From positions 43,228 to 107,227 of the forward strand of contig JASANE010009922.1 of NCBI GenBank assembly GCA_030248225.1: a stretch of 64,000 nt of DNA. The letters are read 5' to 3'. Origin of the DNA: Trileptium ribeirensis. Lineage: Eukaryota; Nematoda; Enoplea; Enoplida; Thoracostomopsidae. Below, in pieces: positions 36,701 through 45,939 of the stretch (position 1 is the first letter of the stretch; each line of letters starts with the position of its first letter). A program made the position numbers and the translations under genes. A model generated the notes under the pieces. The model did not search any database and was not told the DNA's origin. It was given only the letters and a program-made list of their open reading frames with translations.

Positions 36701-39700
36701 ATTCAACACCAAGGATTTGGCTCCTTGGCGATGAGACAAGCTACTACTGAATATGTAGTAATAAATATGTAGAACCAAATATATACACCTGATATTTTAC
36801 AAAGACAAACTGATGATATGTCGACACACTAAAGTCAAATTTAAATGTAATAGCATATACAATCGCTTTCATAATTGTAACTTTGATCAACTAACCTTGT
36901 TCTACGGAATATAAATTAGTTAAAATTTGCTGCCGTTGCTCCCCAGCCGTGGTTACACCGTTGTGTAACGTCCAAAATGTTCCACAAACTTCATTTATTG
37001 CGCTCACTATTTCAGTAGGATTTCTCGGCCCGGAGAACAGCCTACCACGAATAGCAATCGTTTTCAAGTTTGGTGTATAAAGACATGTTCGATCAGGCAA
37101 ATATTTAAAGAATATAACCATCGAATCCGGTGGATATTTGGAAATATCAAGGGGCAACGCTTTAGTCGATTGATTTCGGCCCATAGAAAGATCAACTCGT
37201 ATACCATCGTGAGTAGTAAAATCGTTAAAGTCCAGCAAAACAAATGGTACTGATGCAGCAAGCTCTGAAATTTACAATAATAAACTCAAATTACCTTCGG
37301 TTATCCTAAAATCTTTCCAACTAGCCCTTTGACTTGCACTTTATAACACATAACAATGTTACAAAAGCCTGTGATGTTTATGAAACGAAAGCGCAAATTA
37401 CACAGCAGTTATATAATACATACAAAGTTGAGAAAATATTAGTATCAGACAATAATATTTTAATATCATAGAACAAAAGTAAATACAAAATGGCTATAAC
37501 ATGTTGGACACCCTGCGAAGGGTACATATATCATCGCAAAATGCTATCGTTAACATTATTTAGCGAAACTGATGTCGGGCACAATCTTCCGTTTAATGAG
37601 TTTATATTAGCGATAAAGTGTTGTGGTATATATTTGAATTAAGCCACCTTGATGGTATGACTAGATTTGACAAGCAAATGCAAAACGAAAATAACAGTAA
37701 CCTATGCTCGAATATATATGTATATTCGTAAGAGCAAAAGTGACGGTATCATAAAAACCACTACTGGGCAGTCCACATGCTTTCAAACACAGGGTAATTA
37801 ATAAAGTACCATGTTCATTTTTGACCTTCGCACAAAAAAGGGAAGCACCACTGGACTTCAGCGGTTTCCCCAGACCAACTCCATCAGGGGTATTCTGACG
37901 TTATACTTATCAAGCAATCGTGCTAAAAATAAGCACAAATGGTTATACCATGAGGTGAGGCATAGCATCCGTTGAGTGAGTGTATGTACAGGGTCCAGGC
38001 TAGTTATCTCCAAGTTGGATCTGCGTGTCTGTTAGAGACATCTGTTATAGTCATCGTGGTCGGTTCGAACAAATTCTGTAACAGTGGACCTGAGCGGCCA
38101 TTCGACTATATTAGTGATTGTGTAGATCTAATTTGTAACTCCCTTGTGTGACAATTCGGTGCTGTTTGGGTTGGGGGGCGGAATCAGCAAAAGGTCGCAC
38201 GCCGCTGAAATTGGTACCAATGGACTCAGCTCGACGAGCTGAGTTCAAAAATACCGCATACGACCATTTCACCAAAATTTATTTTTCATTTTTTTCTGTT
38301 TTTACCCAATGGTCCCACCTGTGAAATGTCACCTGAAAATTTTGAAAAATTTTTTTTGCAAAATAGACATGATGCACCTAGATCGGTCCAGCATTACAGG
38401 AGAGACCGCCCTCTGAAGTTATCCGCAAGAACAGTTAACCACTTCGGAAGTAACCCTTTCAGAACGCTCGATTGATGATTTATTTTCCATTTTTTATATT
38501 TTACAGCATAATATTAAGCTATGGCAGCACGTGGCAGACCTCAAAATGCTAGATTTAATACTATACTTCCTGAACCTGATATTAACAATTTGCGCATGAC
38601 CTATAACCAAATGGTGCGTACAACAAGTACATATGAAGATACTATTGTTCTGCTTGCCCAATCAAGACTTATCGCTAGCAACCAACAATATACATGTGGC
38701 GACTCGATGTATTTAGATGCGCGTTATGACTTCGCGTGCCTTGACAAGTATATACGAATGGCGTTGTAAAAATTGCGGAGCCAAATTATCTATGCGAAGC
38801 GGCTCATTTTTTGCCGGTCACCGGATCACATTGGAAACGACACTCGTGATGTTTTTCGGCTACATCAACAACTTGCCGTCAAACTTCATTCGCTTGCAAA
38901 CAGGGGTCGCCACAGATACCATTACGACTGGTACAACTACTGTAGGGATGTCGCTGTGGCCTACGACCGTGATCATTGGCAAAACAGCATGTTGGGCGGC
39001 CCCGGTATCGACGTAGAAGTTGACGAGTCGAAGTTTTTTTCGACAAAAATACAACGCAGCACGTCGTCAGCATGGTTGGGTGATGGGCATGATTGAACAA
39101 CAAACGGGCAAGTGTCTACTTTTCCACGTCCCCAATCGCACCATCAACACAATCAAGCCTCTAATATTTCAACATATCCGATCGGGAACCCGCATGATCA
39201 CCGACAGCTTCCAGACCTACATCCAAGCACTGCGCCGCCTACCTAGCCCTCAGCATTATACTCACGCCACGGTCAACCACCATAACCGCCAATTCCTTAA
39301 TCCCGACGCCCATACGCAAAACATTGATGGTCTCTGGGGAAATTTGACAACCTTCATTCGGCGACGCCAAGGTGTTCCTCATAGACTATTCCAGCGAACC
39401 CCTATTGAATTTCAATGGCGACGACAATTGGCTGAAAATATTGTCGGTGCACTCATTGCCAAAAAGGCTTGGTAAGCAGATTTGTAATCTCGATGAGCTG
39501 ATTCTGCTTTTTCAATACAAGCCTGTGTTGCGATATATGGGCTGCGAAAGACCGGTACCCGTATGGCCAGATTTGGCAAATAACCCTTAAAAACTTGTTA
39601 CCATTTTGACCCAGAAAATACGGTCGGAGCTGTTCGTATTCAACTAAAAGGCACATCCTCATCATTTTTACTATCGAATAAAATAATTTGTCGACACGTA

Positions 39701-41365
39701 TCCACCCGAGAATTAGTTATGAATGACAGACAAAAAAGAAATTTTCACGATTGTCCCAGTAGTGGAGATTGCCGTGCGTGGTACTTCATCAATTCATCGT
39801 ATGGTTTTATAAACGTAAATCTGCGTTTGTGCCATGTAATATCAGCCTGTCTTTTTATTGTTAGTTCACCGTGGAATGTTTCCAACGACACCATGAATCT
39901 GTTTTCCTACGAATTATTACGCGGTCTTCTGATAGAAAACGTAGCTTTTAGCTATAATCAGTGTGCGTTGGCCTGCTGTCTTGCGCTCTTTTATTGCGTA
40001 TTATTCTAATATTCCGACAGGTTTTGCGCTAGACCTTTGAGATTCGAAGAAGGCTAAAGAAAACTGAAACGTTATTTTTATGTGCTAAAAACAAACGAAA
40101 CTAGGTATATACCTAACCTACATATTTACAGGCATTAGATGTTACGCAAGGCGCCAACTATGGTCTTCCCCAGAAGATCTTCCTATTGGGGAAGAGGGCC
40201 ACCCCCATACTAAGTCAACCCAGTTTGTGCGAAATTTGCCCCAGCTCATGTTACCCCCATAATTTTGGTCGCGCTCAGGTTAACGAACTGGGAGACGCGT
40301 CCTATAGTAACTTGGTGAACCCCGTTCTGGTATGGGCTACTAACAAAACACTTGAGGCCAAAGGTGGTTCAACATTTTTGAACCATAAAAGTGAAGACAC
40401 AATTAAAATGTCATTGAAATATGTTGCAAAGTAGTCTTGAATTTATGATTGGTGCCGAAACACTTCACACCTTTTACAAAAATCACCACAAATATGAATA
40501 AAATATATATATATATACGTATTAACCAGGAACCGCCCTCCCCCATATTTCGGCTCCTCCGGTTCATGAACCGGTGGTATCGTTTACTCCCCCAATAAAT
40601 TTTGAGCCTGTGGAGAAACCAGGAAGAGAGGAGGAGAACACGGCTTATCTGTGACAGACCCATCAGCATAAGCGGTGGACCATTGCTTTTCATAATTCTT
40701 GCCGTTCGGGGATTTTGGCGCCCCTGACTTATTCCTTCTTTGCCAAAACCAACGGGAAATCGGCAGTGGGGGCTGTCATAACCACTAAACAAGCAGGCCT
40801 TACTAACGGAAACGCTCCATCCTTAACAAGGGTGTTGTACGAAAGCGAACTGTTTTGTAATGAACTCACACTCACTAATAATGATGCATCGCAGTTGGAT
40901 TAACGGCACATTTTCCTATCACTGCTCCCACACTTCTTAGCCACGAAGAGGAACGCAGCACTGCGCTGCTGCGAAACTATACATGAAGAGCCCAGCGCAC
41001 TAGCAAGCTACACATATAGCTTTCTGTTGATGTTACACAACGCACTATATAGCAGATATCTCACATAAAGTTAAAAAATATAACTTGTCTGTAATCTCTA
41101 AGAATACGTACGTTACATTAATAAAAATCAAAAGTTGTAACAACGAAACACAACTGTTATATAACTTACCAGCATTCGACGTTTGGATTACCTTAATTAG
41201 TTCGCTTGTTATTAGCGAACAAGGTGTATTTATCGCCACAACACAAGTTTGCTTTAACGCATTTTCAAGTAGATCGAGAGAAAATTCTGGAATTGCAGTG
41301 ACGGAGTATATGGAATAAAATGATATAGTAAGAATTCTAAATATGCTGCTGTTAACCACTGTCAT
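18574..41365 (-). CDS. Secretory Cupin_8/JmjC Fe(II)/2-oxoglutarate dioxygenase-like protein, 8 exons
   Basis: Assembled from exons 41170-41365, 36896-37264, 29653-29983, 27419-27729, 24550-24683, 22471-22556, 20937-21027 and 18574-18720 (complement). All junctions are GT-AG, all phases agree, and the sum is 1,665 nt: 554 residues plus TAA. The N-terminus has a hydrophobic segment ending near VTA|IP, a likely signal peptide. Residues about 66-280 are an unrecognised cysteine-containing region. From KPTVIRAAAKDWPA onward it is a Cupin_8/JmjC domain. The Fe(II) ligands H437 and D439 (LHFDEFDN) and H535 (YLPAFWWHEV) and the oxoglutarate lysine K452 (SGRKQLILF) are present. FIH is the closest well-known relative by motif, so protein hydroxylation is likely, in the secretory pathway by inference. 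The substrate is unknown. Confidence 0.88.
19125..20230 (+). repeat. Degenerate tandem array, unit roughly 130-150 bp
   Basis: The recurring blocks are 'gtcaaattacc.tatatgag', 'tttttcgatttttgga', 'atagggagtggtgccctc' and 'cttaccg.aacctcg'. They appear near 19125, 19255, 19385, 19545 and, after the MITE, 19930 and 20075. Confidence 0.75.
19564..19927 (+). mobile_element. MITE with CTGGGCTCTCC ends, nested in tandem array
   Basis: It starts CTGGGCTCTCCATTCG and ends CAATTCGGAGAGCACAG, giving inverted ends. Inside are the family words TTTTGCCAGGGGGC and GAACCAGGGGGAACCG. It interrupts one unit of the surrounding array, splitting 'tatgagact' from 'tttttcgattttt'. Confidence 0.75.
20937..21027 (-). 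CDS. JmjC gene exon 7
   Basis: The acceptor is ATTGCAG and the donor is GAG|GTATGA. It encodes YVDGKLQRGG and SMTMSPVDIARPDFE, the segment that normally precedes the distal histidine strand. Confidence 0.9.
21028..22470 (-). other. JmjC intron 6
   Basis: It holds the dispersed repeat at 21195-21960. The remaining sequence has no recognised feature. Confidence 0.6.
21195..21960 (+). repeat. Dispersed repeat, same family as 30530-31870
   Basis: It shares 'atcgagattgcagaacgtag', 'gtcgatatgctatatgtgga', 'caatgagtttcccatgcccg' and 'aaagaggcatcggcattcat' with 30530-31870, in the same order and orientation. Confidence 0.8.
22471..22556 (-). CDS. JmjC gene exon 6 (2-oxoglutarate lysine)
   Basis: The acceptor is TTTAG and the donor is CG|GTAATT. 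This 86-nt exon encodes LSGRKQLILFEPYDNAKLYE, which continues the cupin strand directly after LLIQ of exon 5. Confidence 0.9.
22970..23720. repeat. Cluster of TTCGCGAA-type palindromes
   Basis: Variants of TGTTCGCGAACAT occur near 22976, 23193, 23255, 23290, 23392, 23462, 23568 and 23706, in otherwise AT-rich DNA. Two more are at 16775 and 16842. No larger repeat unit is obvious. Confidence 0.5.
23805..24252 (+). repeat. Dispersed repeat, inverted partner of 2079-2515
   Basis: About 440 bp matches the complement of the copy in the TRRAP intron. Both copies keep the blocks in the same order, with a few substitutions and short length changes. Confidence 0.8.
24550..24683 (-). CDS. JmjC gene exon 5 (HxD motif)
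   Basis: The acceptor is TTGCTAG and the donor is CAA|GTAAGC. It encodes NIWLSGGNTLGKLHFDEFDN, carrying the first two iron ligands. Confidence 0.92.
24684..27418 (-). other. JmjC intron 4
   Basis: It contains a decayed MITE (25768-26267) and a partial hairpin (25590-25735) with TACAGTACGTGACAG on the left and ATGTCACTTATTTCTAGC on the right. Nothing else was recognised. Confidence 0.55.
25768..26267 (+). mobile_element. Decayed MITE of the CTGGGCTCTCC family
   Basis: The left end is CTGGCGGCTCCATTCGCTGA and the right end is CTTTGGAGAAACCAG. Family words such as TTGCCAGGGGCCATGAACCA are kept. It is longer than other copies because of unrelated sequence in the middle. Confidence 0.6.
27419..27729 (-). 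CDS. JmjC gene exon 4
   Basis: The acceptor is ATTACAG and the donor is G|GTAAAT. The donor was chosen over ACG|GTAAAA, 45 nt farther on, because only the first matches the phase of exon 5. It encodes RFGAVKAHIKLGSRGEFEG through YLEYTSMKEYLA. Confidence 0.83.
27730..29652 (-). other. JmjC intron 3
   Basis: No repeat family or exon was recognised. A short imperfect palindrome around 28485-28505 (ATTTCGAGCGAACGAAATTTC) is the only local structure noted. Confidence 0.5.
29653..29983 (-). CDS. JmjC gene exon 3
   Basis: The acceptor is TGTTTTAG and the donor is AG|GTTTGA, a weak but canonical GT. It encodes a Cys-containing stretch and then the Cupin_8 start KPTVIRAAAKDWPARSRWTN. Confidence 0.85.
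30530..31870 (+). repeat. Element with three 350-bp tandem units
   Basis: The block ATGAGTTTCCCATGCCCG recurs at 30691, 31039 and 31391, so units are about 350 bp. Each also has 'aaagaggcatcggcatttat', 'aaaataaccttgcttccgtg' and 'cctctgaccccgaacca'-like blocks. Near the right end, 'actacgttctgatt' echoes in inverted form 'gcagaacgtagtg' near the left end, possibly terminal inverted repeats. Confidence 0.75.
31811..31821 (+). repeat. Short (CA)n microsatellite
   Basis: A run of CA dinucleotides inside the right part of the 30530-31870 element. Confidence 0.6.
31990..33039 (+). pseudogene. LINE reverse transcriptase, C-terminal part
   Basis: An open frame of about 350 codons carries RT motifs: SGVPQGSVLGPTIFNIYIND (palm), the catalytic YADDIVAY, a KYLGVHLSEDLKFSQHC thumb-side block, LIRPKLEYATTAWAPY, and the C-terminal RGHPFRLRMKYTP with AWNNLPEWVV. 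The endonuclease and the first RT motifs are absent, so the copy cannot move by itself. The frame is intact to its TAA at 33037-33039. Confidence 0.88.
31990..33190 (+). mobile_element. 5'-truncated CR1-like LINE
   Basis: It contains the 3' half of a reverse transcriptase ORF and about 150 bp of 3' UTR. The 5' end abuts the satellite-like element. The protein resembles the ORF2 of the element at 53017-56100 at motif level (GVPQGSVLGP, ADD, LIRPKLEYA), but is clearly a different family. Confidence 0.8.
33240..34320 (-). repeat. Repeat family with 90-bp tandem core, inverted relative of 56990-57600
   Basis: The core (33885-34170) has three units of about 90 bp with 'ggaaactgggttcatcgacc' and 'aacaccgtattcagcgtacc'. 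Looser copies extend on both sides. The reverse complement shares the order 'gctgaata', 'gg.ttatct', 'gggtttagggtcga' and 'cc.atttcca' with 56990-57600. Confidence 0.65.
33405..33735 (+). mobile_element. Decayed MITE of the CTGGGCTCTCC family
   Basis: Its interior words (TTTTGTCAGGAGACATGAAG, CGGGGGCGACCGATTTTGC, TTTTGCCAGGA) and right end ATTCGGATAGCCCAG match the 51726-52073 copy. The left inverted end is degraded. Confidence 0.6.
34500..34790 (+). repeat. Merlin-element 3' tail fragment
   Basis: It shares 'acccattaaaaacctgtttt', 'ttcaactaaa.ggca' and 'agcgctctcagtggaaattc' with the sequence downstream of the Merlin transposase (39590-39770) and with 43015-43235. No transposase reading remains. 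Confidence 0.65.
35530..35870 (+). repeat. Duplicated block of about 178 bp
   Basis: Two adjacent copies share 'catcagaattc', 'aaccaatgaccatgccaatt', 'agttttgcatctcgg.cact' and 'catttaagg.ggaaaac', with roughly one in ten positions differing. Confidence 0.8.
35985..36765 (+). repeat. Dispersed repeat, family shared with 1130-1820
   Basis: Internal blocks of about 150-180 bp repeat three to four times ('aatgggcccatgaga', 'tgctgctgttgtcattattt', 'aaacggcaatatctt'). The end 'ccttggcgatgagacaagct' equals the end of the 1130-1820 copy. Confidence 0.65.
36896..37264 (-). CDS. JmjC gene exon 2
   Basis: The acceptor is AATTTCAG and the donor is G|GTTAGT. Its first codon is shared with exon 1 (G|AG). 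It encodes the unrecognised N-terminal region, including FVLLDFNDFTTHDG and CGTFWTLHNGV. Confidence 0.82.
38521..39475 (+). pseudogene. Merlin/ISXO2-like DNA transposase, frameshifted
   Basis: The conceptual protein runs across four frame segments (about 38521-38755, 38755-38930, 38930-39035, 39035-39475), so three frameshifts disable it. Recognised in order: an N-terminal start MAARGRPQ, a zinc-binding part ending WRCKNCGAK, SMRSGSFFAG, the first catalytic aspartate in VEVDESKFF, GMIEQQTGKC, the second aspartate in MITDSFQTY, and HTQNIDGLWGNL near the end. Merlin transposases and their IS1016/IS1595 relatives usually have glutamate where this copy has D in NIDGLW. Its inverted ends were not delimited. 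Confidence 0.85.
39590..39770 (+). repeat. 3' flank of the Merlin element, family tail
   Basis: It matches 43015-43235 and 34500-34790 in blocks such as 'acccttaaaaacttgtt', 'aaggcacatc' and 'gtccacccgag', which marks the common 3' end of related elements. Confidence 0.6.
41170..41365 (-). CDS. JmjC gene exon 1 (signal peptide)
   Basis: Starts at ATG 41363-41365. It encodes a hydrophobic stretch (ILTISFYSIYSVTAI) within the first 25 residues, then LLENALKQTCVVAINTPC. The donor is G|GTAAGT, phase 1. No earlier in-frame start was noted. Confidence 0.8.
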
Positions 41366-42460
41366 GCAGACATAGATAAACTATTATGCATAAATACTAA
41401 TGTAATTTTAATCGCAATAATACAGTGTATGAAATTTATTACAATGATAGTAGTATTATGAAAGCAAAATGGAGTATATAATACAGCTCTTGTAGCTAAA
41501 ATAACGTTTACGAATAACATTTTTATACATCAAGAACAAAAATATTAAGTAATACAAGTGTTTTCGAGCACAATTTTAGAGCGTCACATTACTTGTTACT
41601 TTTATGCTTCAATTCCTAATCTGAAATTTGACAACCAATTTGAATCTTGATACTAACACTAATATAAAAGATATATATGTTCGGTGCAAACAATATATAC
41701 ACTTAACTATACACTAATTATGTCGCTTCAACTTCTGGACTTATTATATTCTTTATTTTATCATGACCTGAAGTGACTTCTTTACTTCCGGGTTGCAAGC
41801 ATCTGGAGATAACAATGTTGGATGGGTTGACGCGTTTTCAAATCAAAATATACTATGATAAAGACAAATGTGTGATATTAGTGGCAAATATGTGCCTCTC
41901 TTCCTCCGAGGTAATGTCTGTTTGAGTTTTGAGTTGAGTTGTTTGTTTAGCTTCATCTTTACATTGTGCTCAACAGACGTACCACTTTGATGATGATTTG
42001 CAAATGATTCTTTTATAGCAAGAACATACACTGATAATATTTGAAAGTGGCTGTCCAGTGATAGTGTCTTTTTACAAAGGCAGCTGTGATAATATATTTA
42101 TGATAGCGGTGAAACAGTAGTCGATAACCGATTTATATTTTTGTATACATATTTCTGGATTTATCTAAACACAGACCAGTTGAGTTTGGGAACAACTTAG
42201 CGTATGAAATGGAAACAGTTTAACGTGAGGGCGTGAACAAATGTCGCGGTAAGAATAAGTTTCTGTATATCCGCAACCTAAACCAAAAAGAAACTTTAGA
42301 TTTTCGCCATATCCTATTGGAAAGGGTTTGAAGGGACGACCCTGAATGCAATGAAAGGAATGCACGATTTGAACTATATACGGACTGTATTAAAATCTAT
42401 CTTAAATTTATAATAAAACTGATCGAACCGAAATCCTTTAAAACTGGAATATTTTAAAAG
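41366..42460. other. Upstream of JmjC gene, nothing recognised
   Basis: AT-rich. The JmjC promoter should lie here, but no core promoter motif could be supported. Confidence 0.5.
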
Positions 42461-42462
42461 TG

Positions 42463-42650
42463 AGCTATACAAACCACAGCCACCGTAGTCAGCGTCAGGA
42501 AAACCTATATAATATATAGACCGTTCCAAACGTACTGAAAGCAGACCCAACAAATTAGCTATACAAACCACAGCCACCGTAGTCAGCGTCAGGAAAACCT
42601 ATATAATATATAGACCGTTCCAAACGTACTGAAAGCAGACCCAACAAATT
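42463..42650 (+). repeat. Near-perfect 94-bp tandem duplication
   Basis: The block starting AGCTATACAAACCACAGCC at 42463 recurs at 42557 with no difference seen, ending near GACCCAACAAATTA. The identity suggests a very recent duplication or an assembly artefact. Confidence 0.92.
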
Positions 42651-43340
42651 ACTGTAGATTTTACATTCTACAAAATCGAGTTGGTCAATCCTAAACCCCT
42701 CCCCCGAACCTTAAAATATAGCCATGCTGGAACTTAAGACAACAAAGTTATCGAATTTAACTTACTTCATAATTCTTAACCTAATACGCTCTCGTTGAAA
42801 GGGAAAATACGCAATAACATGCCGAACTTTGAAACCTCATATTAAAGGCAAAGGTTTGACAACCCAAGTTCGATCCACAGCGGCCTAGGGAGTGGTCCCA
42901 CAAATGCCAGCTAGATTGATACGCTGATTCATTATAGTGCTCTGTTTTTTGATGTGATGTCTATGTAACGGAGATGTGGTTGGCGGAGTAGAGGTAACAT
43001 CATAGCTACTTTTGACAAAGAACCCTTAAAACCTGTTTTTGGCCATTTCGACGTAGAAAAGGGGTCGGAACTGTTAGCGTTCTTTTAAGAGGCACATCGT
43101 AACCACTTAGCCTGTCGAACAAAAATATTTCTGGAAATTCGTCCACCCGAGGATCGATTCTGAGTTACGCCGGCACACAAAAAGATAAATCAAGAAAATT
43201 TTCACCCTAGCGCACTCAGTGGAAACTCATAACACTTTGCTCTCTCCGTTCCAGCAAACCAGTTGTAATATTTTAGGTGTCCAAAGGTGTAGGGGTTGAT
43301 AGGGGATATTTAATTATGGCGGCTATCGGTAATTAAACGG
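42651..43340. other. Intergenic with Merlin-tail fragment
   Basis: Positions 43015-43235 match the Merlin element tail (39590-39770), ending GCGCACTCAGTGGAAACTC. Nothing else was recognised. Confidence 0.5.
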
Positions 43341-43349
43341 GGACGAGAT

Positions 43350-44480
43350 TCGCACCTGAAGAGTCCTTGTGTGGTCCGAAGTGTGGCCAGTAGAATGCCG
43401 GTGGGACGCTTTCTGCGGCGCGAGTCTTTCTTTATTATCAGTATTCGTCTTATATTTTGCGATGCAGCATGATCGTTGCTCGGCTTATTGCTCGAGTTCC
43501 AGATAATTCCACAACAGACACGTATAGTAAAGTTTTATTGCAAGGCACAATAAAATATTAGAATACTACTGTTATTTTCGTAGATCGCTTGCGGCACTGC
43601 TTTTGATAACTGTATCAACGCGCAATACCGTTCTTAAGCTCGTAACGGAAAGCCGCGGAACTATTCTTTACTACCATATTTTTGATCACGCCAGGCTTAC
43701 ACCGACAGCACAGTCTGACACTAGATTTTGCACAGTCTGGCTCTCTTGTTTTACTGCACAGCCTGACACTTTGACTTTATTGCACACTTCGGCCACTAGT
43801 TCACCTTTTGCTCAACGATCACTAGATATTACTTTTGGTTTACGTTAAGTTGAGCTGCCTAGTATTTGGGCCTAAGTTCTTAGCCATAATTTATCACAGC
43901 TATTGTTTAAGGGTTACGACTGAACGATAGCGATTAGTAGTTCGGTTATCTATTACTTTACTAAAGCCCCTGTGGGTGGCACAGCGCACCCCCGGACGAC
44001 TGGTGTACCGTGCGAGTATATAATTACCTCAACCTAGTCTTTAGATTTACACTAATAGTGCCAGTTATGTTAAACAAGCCGACCCCGGCTGGCTGCCGAA
44101 CTACGTTACTAAAACTGTACGTTAGCCATCGACTACTGTGCAGTTGAAGTTTCTCAAATCGTACAAGCCCCGGCTGGCGGCCCGTACTAGAAATTGGAGG
44201 GCCCCGGCTGCCTGACCAAGAATAGTACGTGGCATCGACTGGAGGTTCAAGAGAGTATTAGGTTCCTTACTCGCCTGGTCTTCTCGAGAATACTACTTGC
44301 TCTGCCGACCCCGGACGGCTGCCAGACGTAACAAGCAGTATCTAAATCATCGGGTCCCACCGGTATTCTCGCTCTGGTATTGCTACCTCAACTCCACGGG
44401 GCCGAAATTTTTAGTGTATTACTAACCTCGATTATTCTATTCTACAGCTCTTACAAGAATTGCTGCCACTTTTTCCTGGG
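43350..44480. repeat. GC-rich repeat-like block with recurring CCCCGG cores
   Basis: CCCCGG or CCCCCGG occurs near 43989, 44084, 44168, 44202 and 44308, mostly with partly self-complementary arms (for example GCCGACCCCGGACGGC at 44304). A 15-bp inverted pair, GAATGCCGGTGGGAC near 43395 and its near-complement GTCCCACCGGTATTC near 44354, brackets about 1 kb. An open frame at 43603-43848 has no recognised domain. Confidence 0.5.
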
Positions 44481-45930
44481 AAGCTAATATTACTAAATTA
44501 ATTACTAATTAGTACTAATATTATTTATGAAGCCTTCCTATTAACATGCTCCATTCTATATGCCAAAAATACCAAACCAAAAGTTAAGCCAAGATCCGAA
44601 TCCGGGTTGCTCAAGTAATTCTTTTTACGTGTTGAACAGTGCACTATACTCCAGACACTCTAACACGTACCAAGAACTCCAACGATCCATAGTAATAAAC
44701 TTCTCAGCTTCGACTAACTAATCCTTAAGTCCGCCCAATGTCATAAGTAACAATAGACTACTCGGAAGTAACAAGCTAACACGGTAGCGGACACAATCGA
44801 AACAAAATGAAATTATTCGTTATACAAAACCCGCAAGCTGTATAAAAACCACCGCTGTTCACCGAGCTTCGTGTAGAGTTAGATTATAACTAAAGTTGTT
44901 ACAACATAAGGTTAGCTAACAAGATAAAATAAAACACTTTATGCAAATTAGTTAAAATTTGAAAAATAAATTTTACAAATTTTAGAATTTTAAAACTCAA
45001 AACTTAGTGAAACATATAATGAAGTACTTTGCGAAAAAGGCAAAAAAAATGGGATTTTGGCCCCGGGACCCTTCCTACTAGATCCCCGACACCAGTAACA
45101 TACGTACCCTGGATAAACTAACAAATATTTGGCTCAAATTTTAGCTAAATCATTTCATCTTGTGCCGTGCCAGGCTATAGAGCATAGCGCTTTCATTTTC
45201 ACCAATTGCATAAAAAATACAAAAATTCTAACGAAGCGAATATTGGTTTGGAAATACACGCAGTCCGTGCCGCCCTTGTCAAGCTGTATGCAAAAAGATT
45301 TAAATTTCTGCTAATTTCAGGCTCAAAAAGAGGTTTTGACACTATTACTCATTCAGAGGGAAAATACTGTTGTGATATCGCTGCTAAGTTTTAAGGCCCA
45401 GGACCTTATTTGTGGTGAAAATTTATACCACCGACCACTGCTTGGGTCAGTTACAGCGGTATCAGCCAGGCAAGAAATAAATGTCGAATCAGATCATGCT
45501 AGTAACGATGCTATTAGGTCGTTTAAAATTCGATTAAGCCAATTCTGCAGTAAACCTCATTTGCTATAAAACACGCGCCAACCGATAACGCTCCACCAAG
45601 ATACTACTGACCACATCGACTAAACATCAATCATTAGCCGCTAACCGACCCAGAAGAATACTGCCAGCTCACATAAGATAAAAGTGCCCACTCCACTTCG
45701 CAACCAAACAAATAACTCTAAAGAGCAGAATATGAGACCACACGATCACACTACGTAACATTGTCAGCCCAAGAACCTTATCGTAAACACTATATAGAAG
45801 CTTAGCGGAATTTCTAATTTTCACGAAATTTTTACGTAACCAATTTATTATTTGGGCCTCGCTGCGGGTACGGGCGCAAATTTATCCTTGACATCGGGGA
45901 AGGTCAATACTAATTCCAGCGCCAAAAGAT
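44481..45930. other. Nothing recognised
   Basis: Short overlapping frames at 45129-45569 show no domain, no shared family and no convincing splice context. Confidence 0.45.
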
Positions 45931-45939
45931 ATTTTGCAA

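Larger units (their letters stand above)
29984..36895 (-). other. JmjC intron 2, 6.9 kb, built mostly of repeats
   Basis: In order it holds a tandem array (30530-31870), a truncated LINE (31990-33190), a MITE (33405-33735), a 90-bp tandem array (33885-34170), a Merlin-related tail (34500-34790), a duplicated 178-bp block (35530-35870) and a dispersed repeat (35985-36765). Confidence 0.75.
37265..41169 (-). other. JmjC intron 1, host of a Merlin element
   Basis: A frameshifted Merlin transposase (38521-39475, opposite strand) and its tail lie inside. Sequence at 37265-38100 and 39780-41169 has no recognised feature; a frame at 40186-40434 looks like chance. Confidence 0.65.

Noticed and set aside
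38050..38100. tRNA-like GGTTCGAA word near 38071
   Set aside because: No acceptor stem or anticodon arm pairs around it.
40403..40792. 129-codon minus-strand frame
   Set aside because: It lies in JmjC intron 1 next to AT microsatellite sequence, has mixed low-complexity composition and no recognisable domain.
45129..45569. Three overlapping plus-strand frames of 60-77 codons
   Set aside because: No similarity, no consistent frame and no splice signals that would join them.
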